DNA of 64,000 bases from Saprospiraceae bacterium (lineage in GTDB: Bacteria > Bacteroidota > Bacteroidia > Chitinophagales > Saprospiraceae), in the NCBI GenBank assembly GCA_020631355.1, contig JAHDHL010000011.1, positions 24,531-88,530 of the forward strand, read 5' to 3'. The notes beneath the pieces were generated by a model, which searched no databases, was not told the origin of the DNA, and saw only the letters and a program-made list of their open reading frames with translations. Numbering within the stretch: position 1 is the first letter of the stretch; every line of letters starts with the position of its first letter. A program made the position numbers and the translations under genes. Below are positions 45,901-54,355 of the stretch, one piece after another.

Positions 45901-46644
45901 AGCCTGGAGAGCCACTTGTTTTTCCTTGAATTGCTCCTGAGTACCCGCCAATAAAGTTTGGTGCTCGGCCAATTCGGATTTTAAATCATCCAATTCGTCA
46001 TCCGATAGAATGTCCAAGCTACTCAACTGTTGCTGGATGAGCTCCAATTGGTGTTCTTCCTCCTTGTTTTTTTCATAGGCTGCTTTGGATATTTGACTGT
46101 ATATTTCCGTTCCGGTAATTCTTTCCAAAAGAATACTACGGTCTTTTTCCGAAGCTTTCAGGAATGCTGCAAAATCACCTTGGGAAAGCAGTACGGATCT
46201 ACAGAATCTGTCGTAATCCAGCCCTGTAACTTCATCCACCTTGTCATCGACATCCCTGATTTTTTCAGCTATGATTTCGAATTCGCCTGAAACCTTATTT
46301 TTGAGTGATAGCTTCCTGACAGGCCCCTGCATGTTACCATCCGGCTTGTTTCGGGCTCGCCAAATGGTCCATTGGCACATGTATACATCCTGACCGACCT
46401 CAAAAACAGTCTCGGCAAAGGAACTGGCAGTTCCGTAGGTCATGACTTCTATCACATTCTTATTTCGGTGAACCTTGCCATACAAGGAAAGTGTAATGGC
46501 ATCAAGAATAGTGGATTTACCCGCACCGGTATCTCCTGTGATGGCAAATAATCCGGTATCCGAAATAGGGCTGGCCGTAAAATCAACAACGTTCTCACCC
46601 TCCAACGAATTCAAATTCTTAAAACGGATACTTTGGATTTTCAT
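42982..46644 (-). CDS. sbcC: SbcC/Rad50-type exonuclease subunit
   Basis: A 1220-residue SMC-like ATPase. Walker A GDTGAGKST is at 37-45. Long coiled coils (about 190-1010) are interrupted by the zinc hook C600-P-L-C603. The C-terminal lobe has the LSGGESFLVSLALALGLSDL signature and SLFIDEGFGTLD (Walker B). With SbcD it forms a nuclease that opens hairpins and processes DNA ends. sbcD, usually adjacent, is not in this window; upstream is ggt. A TATTTTTG box ends 4 bp before the ATG (46649-46656), hinting at a leaderless mRNA. Confidence 0.93.
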   Translation of the reverse strand: MKIQSIRFKNLNSLEGENVVDFTASPISDTGLFAITGDTGAGKSTILDAITLSLYGKVHRNKNVIEVMTYGTASSFAETVFEVGQDVYMCQWTIWRARNKPDGNMQGPVRKLSLKNKVSGEFEIIAEKIRDVDDKVDEVTGLDYDRFCRSVLLSQGDFAAFLKASEKDRSILLERITGTEIYSQISKAAYEKNKEEEHQLELIQQQLSSLDILSDDELDDLKSELAEHQTLLAGTQEQFKEKQVALQALEKIDELQKNLNQTHNELADWSIQKEKIQPELDRLDIHLKTRHLHDKILDRKRMLRDSHSTLDDIFQINELIQQKNIEMSLQEKAFTKAKGIYQSLKNQEQELNHVLDQVTQLDSEIKTRKEALTPKQEEWKKIKKQLDLKEKERNELKNEFESSTQHYKDLNQWLETHKTDEFLAEDLPQIEFPLGQLMELSQSKLILDKEYVLVKNKEDKIKGILEKVKKNISVQKKSNQQLKEKYISLDPDDNSYNGIQLNRQLQKEIEELGQMQNDLRQLSDLNRDYKKAMKEMDEYESEWDNLENEEYIRIRALLSREDELSSLKQKLDYKKGIYEQQKALKDYELERNNLAEGNPCPLCLSTEHPFRHQHFEPRPDLAKEELEIVEKQFDQFERLYEKERLSLEKIADRKSFLQGDGKEIAGQISRTSDRMLEYEDKIAKVIKSLAEEGLTLLDTGVILDKIRDIQQQIEFKKKVQQQILKLSEKINRSEKELDQLDDQLKEQQFNYSRNGDEFKRLREEINEKSSHIEKLRSTLDVYFKKYNLNFDSNNHTLIKSNLKSRKEAFISKKKNSEQLREELNIQKKEIENIEEINSELKKRISLIEEDGKKEREAINLLEQQRNTLLPKEIQPQEKRTNFISELNQAEENNQQLKKVIDHIQKWVVGQKSIVEEKEKNRTQLLEQLSLIEQPLQQYVEKENIQSVDILESSILDAPSLQKIEKAEKELNDQFTRLKQKESDQEKQLEQLQDQTDEDWDIKIIRKETQDLEVSINSIKENIGRFKERMDSNEEKKKNSKSLSKTLDKQKRECLRWSKLNELIGQHDGKKFRVFAQGLTLRRLTHLANLHLRSLNERYQIHKPTDKDLELEIIDTYQANHSRSVNTLSGGESFLVSLALALGLSDLAGRNTQIGSLFIDEGFGTLDNDTLEVALQTLEKLQHTGKTIGVISHIQQLKERINIQIQVSKKGNGYSQIRVIS

Positions 46645-46648
46645 AACT

Positions 46649-46656
46649 CAAAAATA
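46649..46656 (-). promoter_or_regulatory. candidate -7 box TATTTTTG directly at the sbcC start
   Basis: On the minus strand TATTTTTG-AGTT-ATG. A TTTG at 46681-46684 lies 24 bp further upstream, slightly longer than usual for the -33 element. Transcription would begin at or next to the start codon. Confidence 0.4.
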
Positions 46657-46697
46657 GTCAATCTGTTGTTTTATCAGAATCAAAGATGGATTTCTTA

Positions 46698-48416
46698 TTA
46701 CAATCCACCTGCATCATCATCACCACGGGAATCGGCTACGCCCTCTAGTTTGCCATCAGGATGGACCAGAATTGCTTCGACTCTACCAATGGGACGACGT
46801 TCCTCAATGGTGTGGCCCATTTCTTCGAGTTGCCTTATTACGGTACTATCAAGTGTAGCTTCTTCGATGAATATCTTATCCGGAAGCCATTGAGAGTGGA
46901 ACCTCTTATTATGTACGGCATCCAAGAGTGGTTGTTCGAACTCCGCAACATTCACAAAGGTTTGGAATACGGATGTAATAATGGTACTGCCACCGGGTGT
47001 ACCGACCACCATGTATAATTGGTCATCCTTGAGAATAATACTAGGTGTCATGGAACTGAGCATCCTTTTTTCGGATTCAATGGCATTCCCCTCATTACCC
47101 ACCAATCCAAAATAATTGGGTACTCCGGGTTTGACCGAAAAGTCATCCATTTCATTGTTGAGGAAAAAGCCCGCACCTCCAACTACGATTTTGGAACCGT
47201 AATTCAGATTGAGTGTCGTAGTGACGGAAACGGCATTGCCCTCATCATCCACAATGGAGAAATGAGTGGTTTCCTCACTTTCTTTGGTTGCGAATTCTCC
47301 TGCAAGTATTTTTTCGCTGGAAGTCGCAGAATCAGGATTGAAATCGTTCATTCTCTCAATCAGATAGGGTTCTGCAATCAATTGCTGTTGTGGTACTTCC
47401 CAAAAATCAGGGTCGCCCAAATGTGTAGCCCTATCGGCATAAACCCGTCGTTCTATCTCTGTGACCAAGTGTACATGTTCAGCCGAATGGAATTCCATAT
47501 CCCGAATGGGATATTGTTCAAGCGTATTCAGTAATTGGCACAAAGCTATACCGCCGCTAGATGGAGGCGGCATGGAAATGATGGTATAGCTCTTATATGG
47601 TTCAGCAAAGGGAGTTCTCCAAACTGCATCATATGACTTGAGGTCATCATGTGTAATGATGCCGTTTCCTCTTTTCATTTCTTCCACCAGCAAATCAGCG
47701 GTAGGCCCCTCATAGAAACCTTTTTCTCCTTCATCCCTGATACGAGCCAATGTTTCAGCTAATTCCAGTTGTTTGAAAAGTTGCCCCTTGGAGAATGTAC
47801 CCATGAATACATTATCCTTTGTATTCACAGCTTTGAAATCAGCCTGTGTTTCATTGAGTTTATCTGCTTCCTTTTGGGTCAGCAGGATACCACCTTGTGC
47901 CAATTCAAATGCAGGTTGTACCAGTTCTTTCCACGATAGGCTGCCATATTTTTGGTGGGCCTTAACCATGCCATCCACAACACCGGGAACTCCCACAGCC
48001 ATATGACTCTTTAGACTCAATCCCTCGATTACATTACCAAGGGAATCCAGATACATATCCCGATGGGATTGCTTTGGAGCTTTTTCCCTGAAATCCAATG
48101 CGGCATATGCATTATCCTTACTCCGGTATACCATAAATCCACCACCACCTATATTACCGGCTCTTGGATACACGACAGCCAAGGCAAATTGTACCGCAAT
48201 GGATGCATCTATGGCATTGCCACCTTTTTTCATGATATCCAAACCTACTTTAGTGGCAAGTGGATGGGCTGTGACTACCATGCCTTTTTCAGAAAAACTT
48301 TGTTTGGTGATAGGGTAGACTATGGAATCATTACTTTTCTTACATGAAAAAGTGGTAATAAGTAATATTATGGTAATTAGCCTAAAACAAATATGATTTT
48401 TTAATATAATTGGCAT
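46698..48416 (-). CDS. ggt: gamma-glutamyltransferase lipoprotein
   Basis: A 572-residue enzyme with an SPII signal ending in TTFSC, so it is anchored in the envelope. It splits gamma-glutamyl bonds of glutathione and related peptides. Family motifs: MVVTAHPLATKVGLDIMKKGGNAIDASIAVQFAL, GGGGFMVYRSKD, the autocleavage site ESEETTHFSIVDDEGNAVSVTTTLN (the Thr before HFS becomes the new N-terminus and nucleophile), and SSMTPSII...GTPGGSTIITSV in the small subunit. The length is normal for an unprocessed precursor. sbcC lies 53 bp downstream on the same strand. Confidence 0.93.
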   Translation of the reverse strand: MPIILKNHICFRLITIILLITTFSCKKSNDSIVYPITKQSFSEKGMVVTAHPLATKVGLDIMKKGGNAIDASIAVQFALAVVYPRAGNIGGGGFMVYRSKDNAYAALDFREKAPKQSHRDMYLDSLGNVIEGLSLKSHMAVGVPGVVDGMVKAHQKYGSLSWKELVQPAFELAQGGILLTQKEADKLNETQADFKAVNTKDNVFMGTFSKGQLFKQLELAETLARIRDEGEKGFYEGPTADLLVEEMKRGNGIITHDDLKSYDAVWRTPFAEPYKSYTIISMPPPSSGGIALCQLLNTLEQYPIRDMEFHSAEHVHLVTEIERRVYADRATHLGDPDFWEVPQQQLIAEPYLIERMNDFNPDSATSSEKILAGEFATKESEETTHFSIVDDEGNAVSVTTTLNLNYGSKIVVGGAGFFLNNEMDDFSVKPGVPNYFGLVGNEGNAIESEKRMLSSMTPSIILKDDQLYMVVGTPGGSTIITSVFQTFVNVAEFEQPLLDAVHNKRFHSQWLPDKIFIEEATLDSTVIRQLEEMGHTIEERRPIGRVEAILVHPDGKLEGVADSRGDDDAGGL

Positions 48417-48518
48417 AAAAATTGGTGCTTGTCATAATATAATTGAGAAAACATTCGGTAGGGTAAAGGTACGCTACTTGGCGAAATGTCATTGAAAACA
48501 TACTAAATATTTGAGACT

Positions 48519-48635
48519 ATGAGAATCAGTTTTTTTACACTAGACACAAAATCCATTTTTCCCATTATTTCATTGCTGTTAATGTTGTCGGTATTACTAC
48601 TGATTATATCAGTGGATACGGGTAGTGGATTGTAA
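48519..48635 (+). CDS. possible 38-residue membrane microprotein
   Basis: An ATG at 48519 starts a 39-codon frame. It encodes a short polar head (MRISFFTLDTK), one strongly hydrophobic helix (SIFPIISLLLMLSVLLLIIS) and a short tail (VDTGSGL). It lies on the plus strand between two minus-strand genes and is followed, 115 bp later, by a plus-directed intrinsic terminator, which implies a real transcript here. No homologue is known to me. The RNA itself could instead be the functional product. Confidence 0.4.
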   Translation: MRISFFTLDTKSIFPIISLLLMLSVLLLIISVDTGSGL

Positions 48636-48750
48636 TTATTGAAAAATTTGTTAAAAAGGGAGGCTATTGATGTTTATGGCATGTAAGTTGCTCTTTTTCA
48701 ACTAAAGATATAAAATAGATTCGGTTAATATTTCATGGTTATGTTGTTTT

Positions 48751-48787
48751 GGCCAGGTGACAGAAGTGTTCCTGGCCCTTTTTTATT
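48751..48787 (+). terminator. plus-strand intrinsic terminator in a minus-strand gene spacer
   Basis: GGCCAGG / CCTGGCC (48751-48757 with 48771-48777) followed by CTTTTTTATTTT. The T-run is only on the plus side, so it ends a plus-strand transcript coming from the 48.42-48.75 kb spacer. Confidence 0.75.
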
Positions 48788-48790
48788 TTA

Positions 48791-50719
48791 CTATCTTTTC
48801 CTTAAAACCCTATAAGTCTTCAGGTTGTTTTTCTTGCCTTTGAGTGATACCTCATCCATTTCTATGACTTCCACGATGGGTGCGATTTTCTTATAGATGG
48901 CTTCACTGATAACAATGGAATTGGGAATACCTTTGGTGAGTCCCTCTATCCTTTTGGCAGTATTCACGGGATCTCCGATAATGGAGTATCCGATTTTCTC
49001 CTCCGAACCTAGATTACCGGCTACAACTTCCCCTGCATTCATCCCGATTCCAATGTGTATGGGTCGTCTGAATTCGGGTTGGTACTTATCATTCAGATAT
49101 TGGATTTTTTCGACCATTTCCAATGCTGCGAGAACAGCGCGCTGTTCATTGTTGGATGTGGAAAGTGGTGCACCGAATACGGCGAAGATTTCATCACCGA
49201 TGAATTGATTAACTGACCCCCCATATTTTTTGATGACTACGGTCATAACCGAATAAAAGTCGTTGAGGAAAGCAACGACTTGTCGGGGTTTCAATTCCTC
49301 ACTAATGGATGTGAACCCCCTGACATCGCAGAATAATGCAGTAACATATCTCAATTCACCATCAAAAATGGTTTCATCCGCATTCTTATTCAATGCCTTG
49401 GCCACAACAGGTTCAGGGACGTAACGCATGAATAGACGTAGCGTCTTTTCCTGTTCGTTGACCTTGCCCTTGAGCTGGGACACCAAATCCTCATTTTGCT
49501 TTTGTAATTCGAATACCAAACTGGCATTTCTTCGAGTCTTGAATCCTAGACCCATTGAGAATATGATAATCTGGGAAATGATACCAATCTGGACCATTTG
49601 TTCCAAACCTTTCCATTCCCAAATGCCTTCCCAATGTAGGATACTAGCCAAGCCACAGAAAGCAAGTACAATCGAACCGAGGGCAAAGTATAATGCCACC
49701 TTGTCCCTTTTGAAAAGTAAGAGGAAACAGGTCAGTAGCAATAATACCAAATCAATGCCCAATAAGACATTGAGTATAGTATCATCAGGCATCCTGTAAG
49801 TATTGTACCAAATAAGGAATGGCAAGGCCAGTGCTTTCAGTATAATCCACCAAGTACTGATTTTATGGAGTAGGGGAACCAGCTTTTTGGTATCCACCAT
49901 CTTTTGCATGAACAGAAAGTACATGATGATGGATAATTGAGCTGCAGCTATCTCAACAAAATACATCACTTTCGGATATTCGGCCATATCCGTAAGTACG
50001 ATGTAATGAATCTTATCATGTAGGAAGAATGTCAGGGAAAGGATGAATAGATACAATGCGTATAATAGATAGGAACGATCCCCAACCACAAACCACAAAA
50101 AGATATTATATAGGATCATCATCCAAATGGCGCCATGGAAAAGGGCTTGGATTCCCAATCTTTCAAACATGTATTTTTTTTGGAATGAGGCAGCATTATC
50201 AATCTTGAGACTTATGCCAATCGGAGATTGGGTTTCATTCCTGAATCTGACATAAACCTTGGCAGATTCACCTTTCTTAAAAGGAATCAGTGCAGACCTC
50301 GGACGAGTCTTTACATCCGCTTCCGAACGAGGGGTGAAATCACCCAATTCTTTCTTTATGATTTTTCCACCTTTCAGAACATAGGCCGTGATGTATTCTC
50401 CCTTACCGAAGTAGAAATAATAGTCCCCGGATTCCTTGCAATTAAATTCATACTTGGCCCAATACCGATGAGCTGGATTCATTTGTTGGGGTAGGGATGA
50501 GTAAGGTTGGAATTTCTTATACCTGACTCCCTCATAGGTGATACCCTTTTCAGATTTATCAACGTAAACCTTAATGGAATTCTTCTTGGAATAAATCATC
50601 TTATCCTTGGATAAATTCACCAAGGATGAGGCTTCAGAAGGATGGACGATAGCCAGAAACAATAGGAATTGTACGGCTCGAATTATGTATCTGTTCAATG
50701 GTTTTTCGTGCTTTCTCAT
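48791..50719 (-). CDS. 7TM-DISM receptor fused to class III nucleotidyl cyclase
   Basis: A 642-residue protein. The signal peptide (~12-30) is followed by an extracellular 7TMR-DISMED2-like beta domain (~45-175), seven membrane helices (~188-395), a coiled-coil linker (RRNASLVFELQKQNEDLVSQLKGKVNEQEKTLRLFMRYVP) and a class III cyclase domain (~455-640). Metal ligands are D465 (FCDVRGFTSISE) and D509 (FIGDEIFAVFG); transition-state residues are N586 and R590 in IGDPVNTAKR. The position that is Lys in typical adenylate cyclases is Gln505 (VNQFIGD), so whether it makes cAMP or another product is open. It probably turns an external ligand signal into a cyclic nucleotide. Confidence 0.88.
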   Translation of the reverse strand: MRKHEKPLNRYIIRAVQFLLFLAIVHPSEASSLVNLSKDKMIYSKKNSIKVYVDKSEKGITYEGVRYKKFQPYSSLPQQMNPAHRYWAKYEFNCKESGDYYFYFGKGEYITAYVLKGGKIIKKELGDFTPRSEADVKTRPRSALIPFKKGESAKVYVRFRNETQSPIGISLKIDNAASFQKKYMFERLGIQALFHGAIWMMILYNIFLWFVVGDRSYLLYALYLFILSLTFFLHDKIHYIVLTDMAEYPKVMYFVEIAAAQLSIIMYFLFMQKMVDTKKLVPLLHKISTWWIILKALALPFLIWYNTYRMPDDTILNVLLGIDLVLLLLTCFLLLFKRDKVALYFALGSIVLAFCGLASILHWEGIWEWKGLEQMVQIGIISQIIIFSMGLGFKTRRNASLVFELQKQNEDLVSQLKGKVNEQEKTLRLFMRYVPEPVVAKALNKNADETIFDGELRYVTALFCDVRGFTSISEELKPRQVVAFLNDFYSVMTVVIKKYGGSVNQFIGDEIFAVFGAPLSTSNNEQRAVLAALEMVEKIQYLNDKYQPEFRRPIHIGIGMNAGEVVAGNLGSEEKIGYSIIGDPVNTAKRIEGLTKGIPNSIVISEAIYKKIAPIVEVIEMDEVSLKGKKNNLKTYRVLRKR

Positions 50720-50916
50720 TTTGTCTTCCTAAATTATAAAATTTATTCTTCAATCAAATAGCTAGTACATTGATTCCGCATATTTCAAGAGGATTTGGTA
50801 GCGTATAATTTGATATTAATTATTATTGAAATATAATTTTACTCATTCGTAAATTTCTTTACAATATTTTAACCTTACGGAATAATAAACGTTTCCTTTT
50901 TAAGAACTTTGGATGA

Positions 50917-52323
50917 ATGTCGAAGCTGTTTGCAATCGTAGATTTAGAAACCACAGGAGGAAGGGCAGATAGGGAACGGATAATTGAAGTTGCCGTAGCC
51001 ATCCACGATGGAGAAAAGGTCATAGACCAATTCGAATCCCTGATCAATCCTGAACGTTCCATTCCCTACAATATCACTAGGATAACAGGTATTACTACTG
51101 ACATGGTAGTGGATGCCCCAAAATTCTATGAAGTGGCTAAAAGAGTGGTAGAAATGACAGAGGGAGCAGTTTTTGTTGCCCATAATGTCCGTTTCGATTA
51201 CTCTTTTCTCACCCATGAATTCAAGCGGCTCGGATATACCTACACCCGCAAGCAATTGTGTACCGTCAAGATGAGCCGCAAGGCATTCCCGAAGTTGGAA
51301 GGTGGTTATAGCCTTGGTAACCTCATCAAGCAATTCAATATCAAGGTTAAGGATAGGCATAGGGCGATGGCAGATGTTATGGCTACTGTGGATGTTTTCC
51401 AAAGAATCATCAAACTCAATGGAGGTACCGATTTTACGGAAATGATGAAGTTGGGAATTAGGGAAGCCAAGTTGCCTCCGGGTATGGAAATCAAGCAATT
51501 AGAAGAATTACCCAATGATATAGGTGTTTATTATTTCCATGATGAAAGTGGTGATATCGTATATGTGGGAAAGAGTATTCATATCAAAAGGAGGATTTTC
51601 GAGCATTTCAGAGGAAAGACCAATAAGGCCAATCTCATGGAACGCTATGTAAGGGATATATCCTACGAACTGACAGGTAGTGAACTGGTAGCCTTGATTT
51701 TGGAATCCCATGAGATTCGGAATCATCATCCGATTATCAATAAGGCCCAAAAAGGAAAACATAATCCAACGGGAATTCTTTGTTATGAAAATCAACAAGG
51801 TTATTTGTGCTTTTCTAGTGTGAAATTGAATTCAAGGAATAGGAATCATACGGGACTCATAGCCACCTACGACAAGACAAGCATGGCTGCAATGGCGATT
51901 TATCGATCGAAGACCGAATTCGAACTGTGCAACTGTTTACTGGATGGTAAGAAAGGGGAGACATCCTGTATTTATCAACAGATTGGCCATTGTCCGGGTG
52001 CAGGTGTAGGTTTGGAAGAAAAGGATGATTACAATGAGAGGGCCCTACAAGCCAAACACCAGTTGGAATCGGCCTATGATTATGATTGTTTGATTATTGA
52101 TAAAGGACGAAATGACCAAGAATGCGCGGTAGTATTGGTTGAGGATGGGCAATACCAAGGATTCGGTTATTACGATACATCCTTGGATAATAACCCAAGT
52201 GTTGAGGATTTGAAATCCTGTATCAAGCATTACCCTAATAATTCCAATATCCCCGGAATCATTAGGACTTTCATCGCTTCAGATAAGCATGTAAAGGTGA
52301 TTCGGTTGGATGAAACCTCCTAA
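50917..52323 (+). CDS. DnaQ-type 3'-5' exonuclease fused to UvrC-like GIY-YIG domain
   Basis: A 468-residue protein. Residues 1-165 form a DEDDh exonuclease: IVDLETTG (D9, E11), HNVRFDYSF and HRAMADVMAT. Residues ~195-290 form a GIY-YIG nuclease like UvrC's N-terminal half: LPNDIGVYYFHDESGDIVYVGKSIHIKRRI. The C-terminal ~170 residues are specific to this fusion family, which occurs in Bacteroidota and Actinobacteria and is thought to act in DNA repair. No uvrA/B nearby. A near-match -7 box (GAACTTTG) lies just ahead of the start, with a very short leader. Confidence 0.9.
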   Translation: MSKLFAIVDLETTGGRADRERIIEVAVAIHDGEKVIDQFESLINPERSIPYNITRITGITTDMVVDAPKFYEVAKRVVEMTEGAVFVAHNVRFDYSFLTHEFKRLGYTYTRKQLCTVKMSRKAFPKLEGGYSLGNLIKQFNIKVKDRHRAMADVMATVDVFQRIIKLNGGTDFTEMMKLGIREAKLPPGMEIKQLEELPNDIGVYYFHDESGDIVYVGKSIHIKRRIFEHFRGKTNKANLMERYVRDISYELTGSELVALILESHEIRNHHPIINKAQKGKHNPTGILCYENQQGYLCFSSVKLNSRNRNHTGLIATYDKTSMAAMAIYRSKTEFELCNCLLDGKKGETSCIYQQIGHCPGAGVGLEEKDDYNERALQAKHQLESAYDYDCLIIDKGRNDQECAVVLVEDGQYQGFGYYDTSLDNNPSVEDLKSCIKHYPNNSNIPGIIRTFIASDKHVKVIRLDETS

Positions 52324-52373
52324 GGAATCCTTATTTATTACAATTGATTAAGAAAATTTAAACCATTAGATAA

Positions 52374-53417
52374 ATGAAGTATAGTCAACTAGGGAATACT
52401 GATATTCAGGTCAGTAAGATTTGTCTAGGAACGATGACATGGGGCGAGCAGAACTCAGAGGCAGAGGGCCACGAACAAATGGATTATGCCTTGGAAAGGG
52501 GTGTGAATTTCTTTGATACGGCTGAATTGTATTCCGTACCGGGCCGAGCTGAAACACAAGGAAGTACCGAAAAAATCATTGGGACATGGTTCAGGAAAAC
52601 GGGAAACAGGGATAAGGTAATTCTGGCTTCCAAGATTGCTGGCCCATCACCCGGATTGTTATACATCAGAAATCCTCTTGATTTTTCTCCATCTTCTATC
52701 AGAACCGCCTTAGACAATAGTCTTAAGCGTTTACAAACGGATTATTTGGATTTGTATCAATTACATTGGCCGGAGAGAAAATCGAATTTCTTTAGTACCC
52801 TAGGTTATGTGCATCATGATAATGATCCTTGGAAAGACAATTTCCTTGAGATTCTACAAACCATGGATGAACTCATCAAGGAGGGAAAAATCAGGCATTT
52901 TGGTATTTCCAATGAAACCGCTTGGGGTATGATGCGATTCGAGCAATTATCCCAACAGCATGGATTACCCAAGTCCATGTCTATTCAGAATCCATACAGT
53001 TTGTTGAACAGAGCTTTTGAGGTCGGTTGTGCCGAAGTTGCCATTCGTCAGGATATGGGATTGTTGGCTTATTCACCATTGGGATTTGGTATGCTGACCG
53101 GAAAGTACCATAAGGGAAATACAGAAGATCCGACATATAGAATCAACAAGTACAAGCAATATGCGAGATACAGTACAGACCCGAGTATGGAAGCAACTGC
53201 AAGGTATCTGAAGATTGCGGAGGAACATGGTTTATCGTTGACCCAAATGGCTTTGGCATTCATTAATACCAGGCCTTTCGTAACTTCCAATATCATCGGT
53301 GCGACGAACCTGAACCAATTGAAGGAAAATATTGATAGTGTCGATGTAGTATTGAATGATGATGTACTATTTGCAATTGAACAGGTACACAAGGAGATTT
53401 CCAACCCTGCTCCCTAA
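52374..53417 (+). CDS. aldo/keto reductase, Tas-like
   Basis: A 347-residue NADPH-dependent TIM-barrel oxidoreductase. Motifs: YSQLGNTDIQVSKICLGTMTWGEQ at the start; the catalytic Asp and Tyr in NFFDTAELYS; the Lys in ILASKIAGP; the His in LYQLHWP; a cofactor-binding C-terminus (TSNIIGATNLNQLKENI). The insertion VPGRAETQGSTEKIIGTWF after the Tyr is characteristic of the E. coli Tas branch. The physiological carbonyl substrate is unknown. It stands between the DnaQ-UvrC gene (50 bp gap) and ppk2. Confidence 0.9.
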   Translation: MKYSQLGNTDIQVSKICLGTMTWGEQNSEAEGHEQMDYALERGVNFFDTAELYSVPGRAETQGSTEKIIGTWFRKTGNRDKVILASKIAGPSPGLLYIRNPLDFSPSSIRTALDNSLKRLQTDYLDLYQLHWPERKSNFFSTLGYVHHDNDPWKDNFLEILQTMDELIKEGKIRHFGISNETAWGMMRFEQLSQQHGLPKSMSIQNPYSLLNRAFEVGCAEVAIRQDMGLLAYSPLGFGMLTGKYHKGNTEDPTYRINKYKQYARYSTDPSMEATARYLKIAEEHGLSLTQMALAFINTRPFVTSNIIGATNLNQLKENIDSVDVVLNDDVLFAIEQVHKEISNPAP

Positions 53418-53526
53418 TTTTGAGTTAACAATAAAAATTCACTATAATTGTTTTTGATTGGATGCCGTTGGGATGCAGTCTACGGTACACATCAACTATT
53501 CGATTATTCAATACATATAGCATAAC

Positions 53527-54270
53527 ATGATCCAACTTAATAATATATCCACCAAGCCACCACAGAATTTGGATAGGGAAAAGGCGGAGAAACAAACGAA
53601 GAAATGGGCCAAGCGAATAGGGCAGCTGCAATATTTGATGCAGGCAGAGGGGAAACATTCCTTATTGGTGATTTTCCAAGGTATGGATGGTTCGGGAAAG
53701 GATGGTGCAGTCAAGAAAGTATTCAATTATTGTCACCATGGAGGGGTAAGGGTACATTCGTTCAAGAAACCGACACCGGAGGAATTCGCCCATGATTTTC
53801 TGTGGAGGGTCCACAAGGTGTGTCCGGAAAAAGGAATGATCCAGATTTTCAACCGTTCTCATTATGAGGATATACTCATCCAGAGGGTACATGGCTGGAT
53901 AGACGAGGTCAGGGTGCAGAAAAGGATGGAAGCCATTAATGCCTTTGAGGATTTATTACAATTCGATAACAACACCTTGGTACTTAAGTTTTATCTACAT
54001 ATTTCGCATGACCAGCAAGAATTGGAATTGAAAGAAAGAATAGATGAACCCGAAAAACATTGGAAACACAATGACGGGGATTGGAAAGAACGCGAACATT
54101 GGGATAAGTACATGACTTGCTATGAATATGTACTGAATAATTCCAAGGTGCCTTGGCATATCATTCCTGTTGATTCTAGATGGTACAGGGATTACTGTAT
54201 GTCCAAGATTGTAGTGGATGCATTGGAGGCATTGAATATGAAATTCCCGGAGTTGGAAAAGGAAGATTAA
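53527..54270 (+). CDS. polyphosphate kinase 2 family protein
   Basis: A 247-residue PPK2 domain: Walker A GMDGSGKDG (52-60), the lid-region motif FNRSHYEDILIQRVHG, and LVLKFYLHISHDQQELELKERIDEPEKHWKHNDGDWKERE. The enzyme moves phosphate between inorganic polyphosphate and nucleotides; short class I/III members usually phosphorylate ADP/AMP or GDP/GMP. The exact class is not assignable by eye. Cytoplasmic, closed by a strong terminator. Confidence 0.92.
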   Translation: MIQLNNISTKPPQNLDREKAEKQTKKWAKRIGQLQYLMQAEGKHSLLVIFQGMDGSGKDGAVKKVFNYCHHGGVRVHSFKKPTPEEFAHDFLWRVHKVCPEKGMIQIFNRSHYEDILIQRVHGWIDEVRVQKRMEAINAFEDLLQFDNNTLVLKFYLHISHDQQELELKERIDEPEKHWKHNDGDWKEREHWDKYMTCYEYVLNNSKVPWHIIPVDSRWYRDYCMSKIVVDALEALNMKFPELEKED

Positions 54271-54300
54271 TCGGGATATTTTAATTTATAAATATCGAAT

Positions 54301-54336
54301 AAAAAAGGCTGACAGTAATTGCTGTCAGCCTTTTTT
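54301..54336. terminator. strong bidirectional terminator
   Basis: A 15-bp perfect stem (54301-54315 with 54322-54336) with a 6-A and 6-T flank. It ends ppk2 on plus and the DoxX gene on minus. Confidence 0.92.
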
Positions 54337-54355
54337 AATATCATCCATCAAAGGA

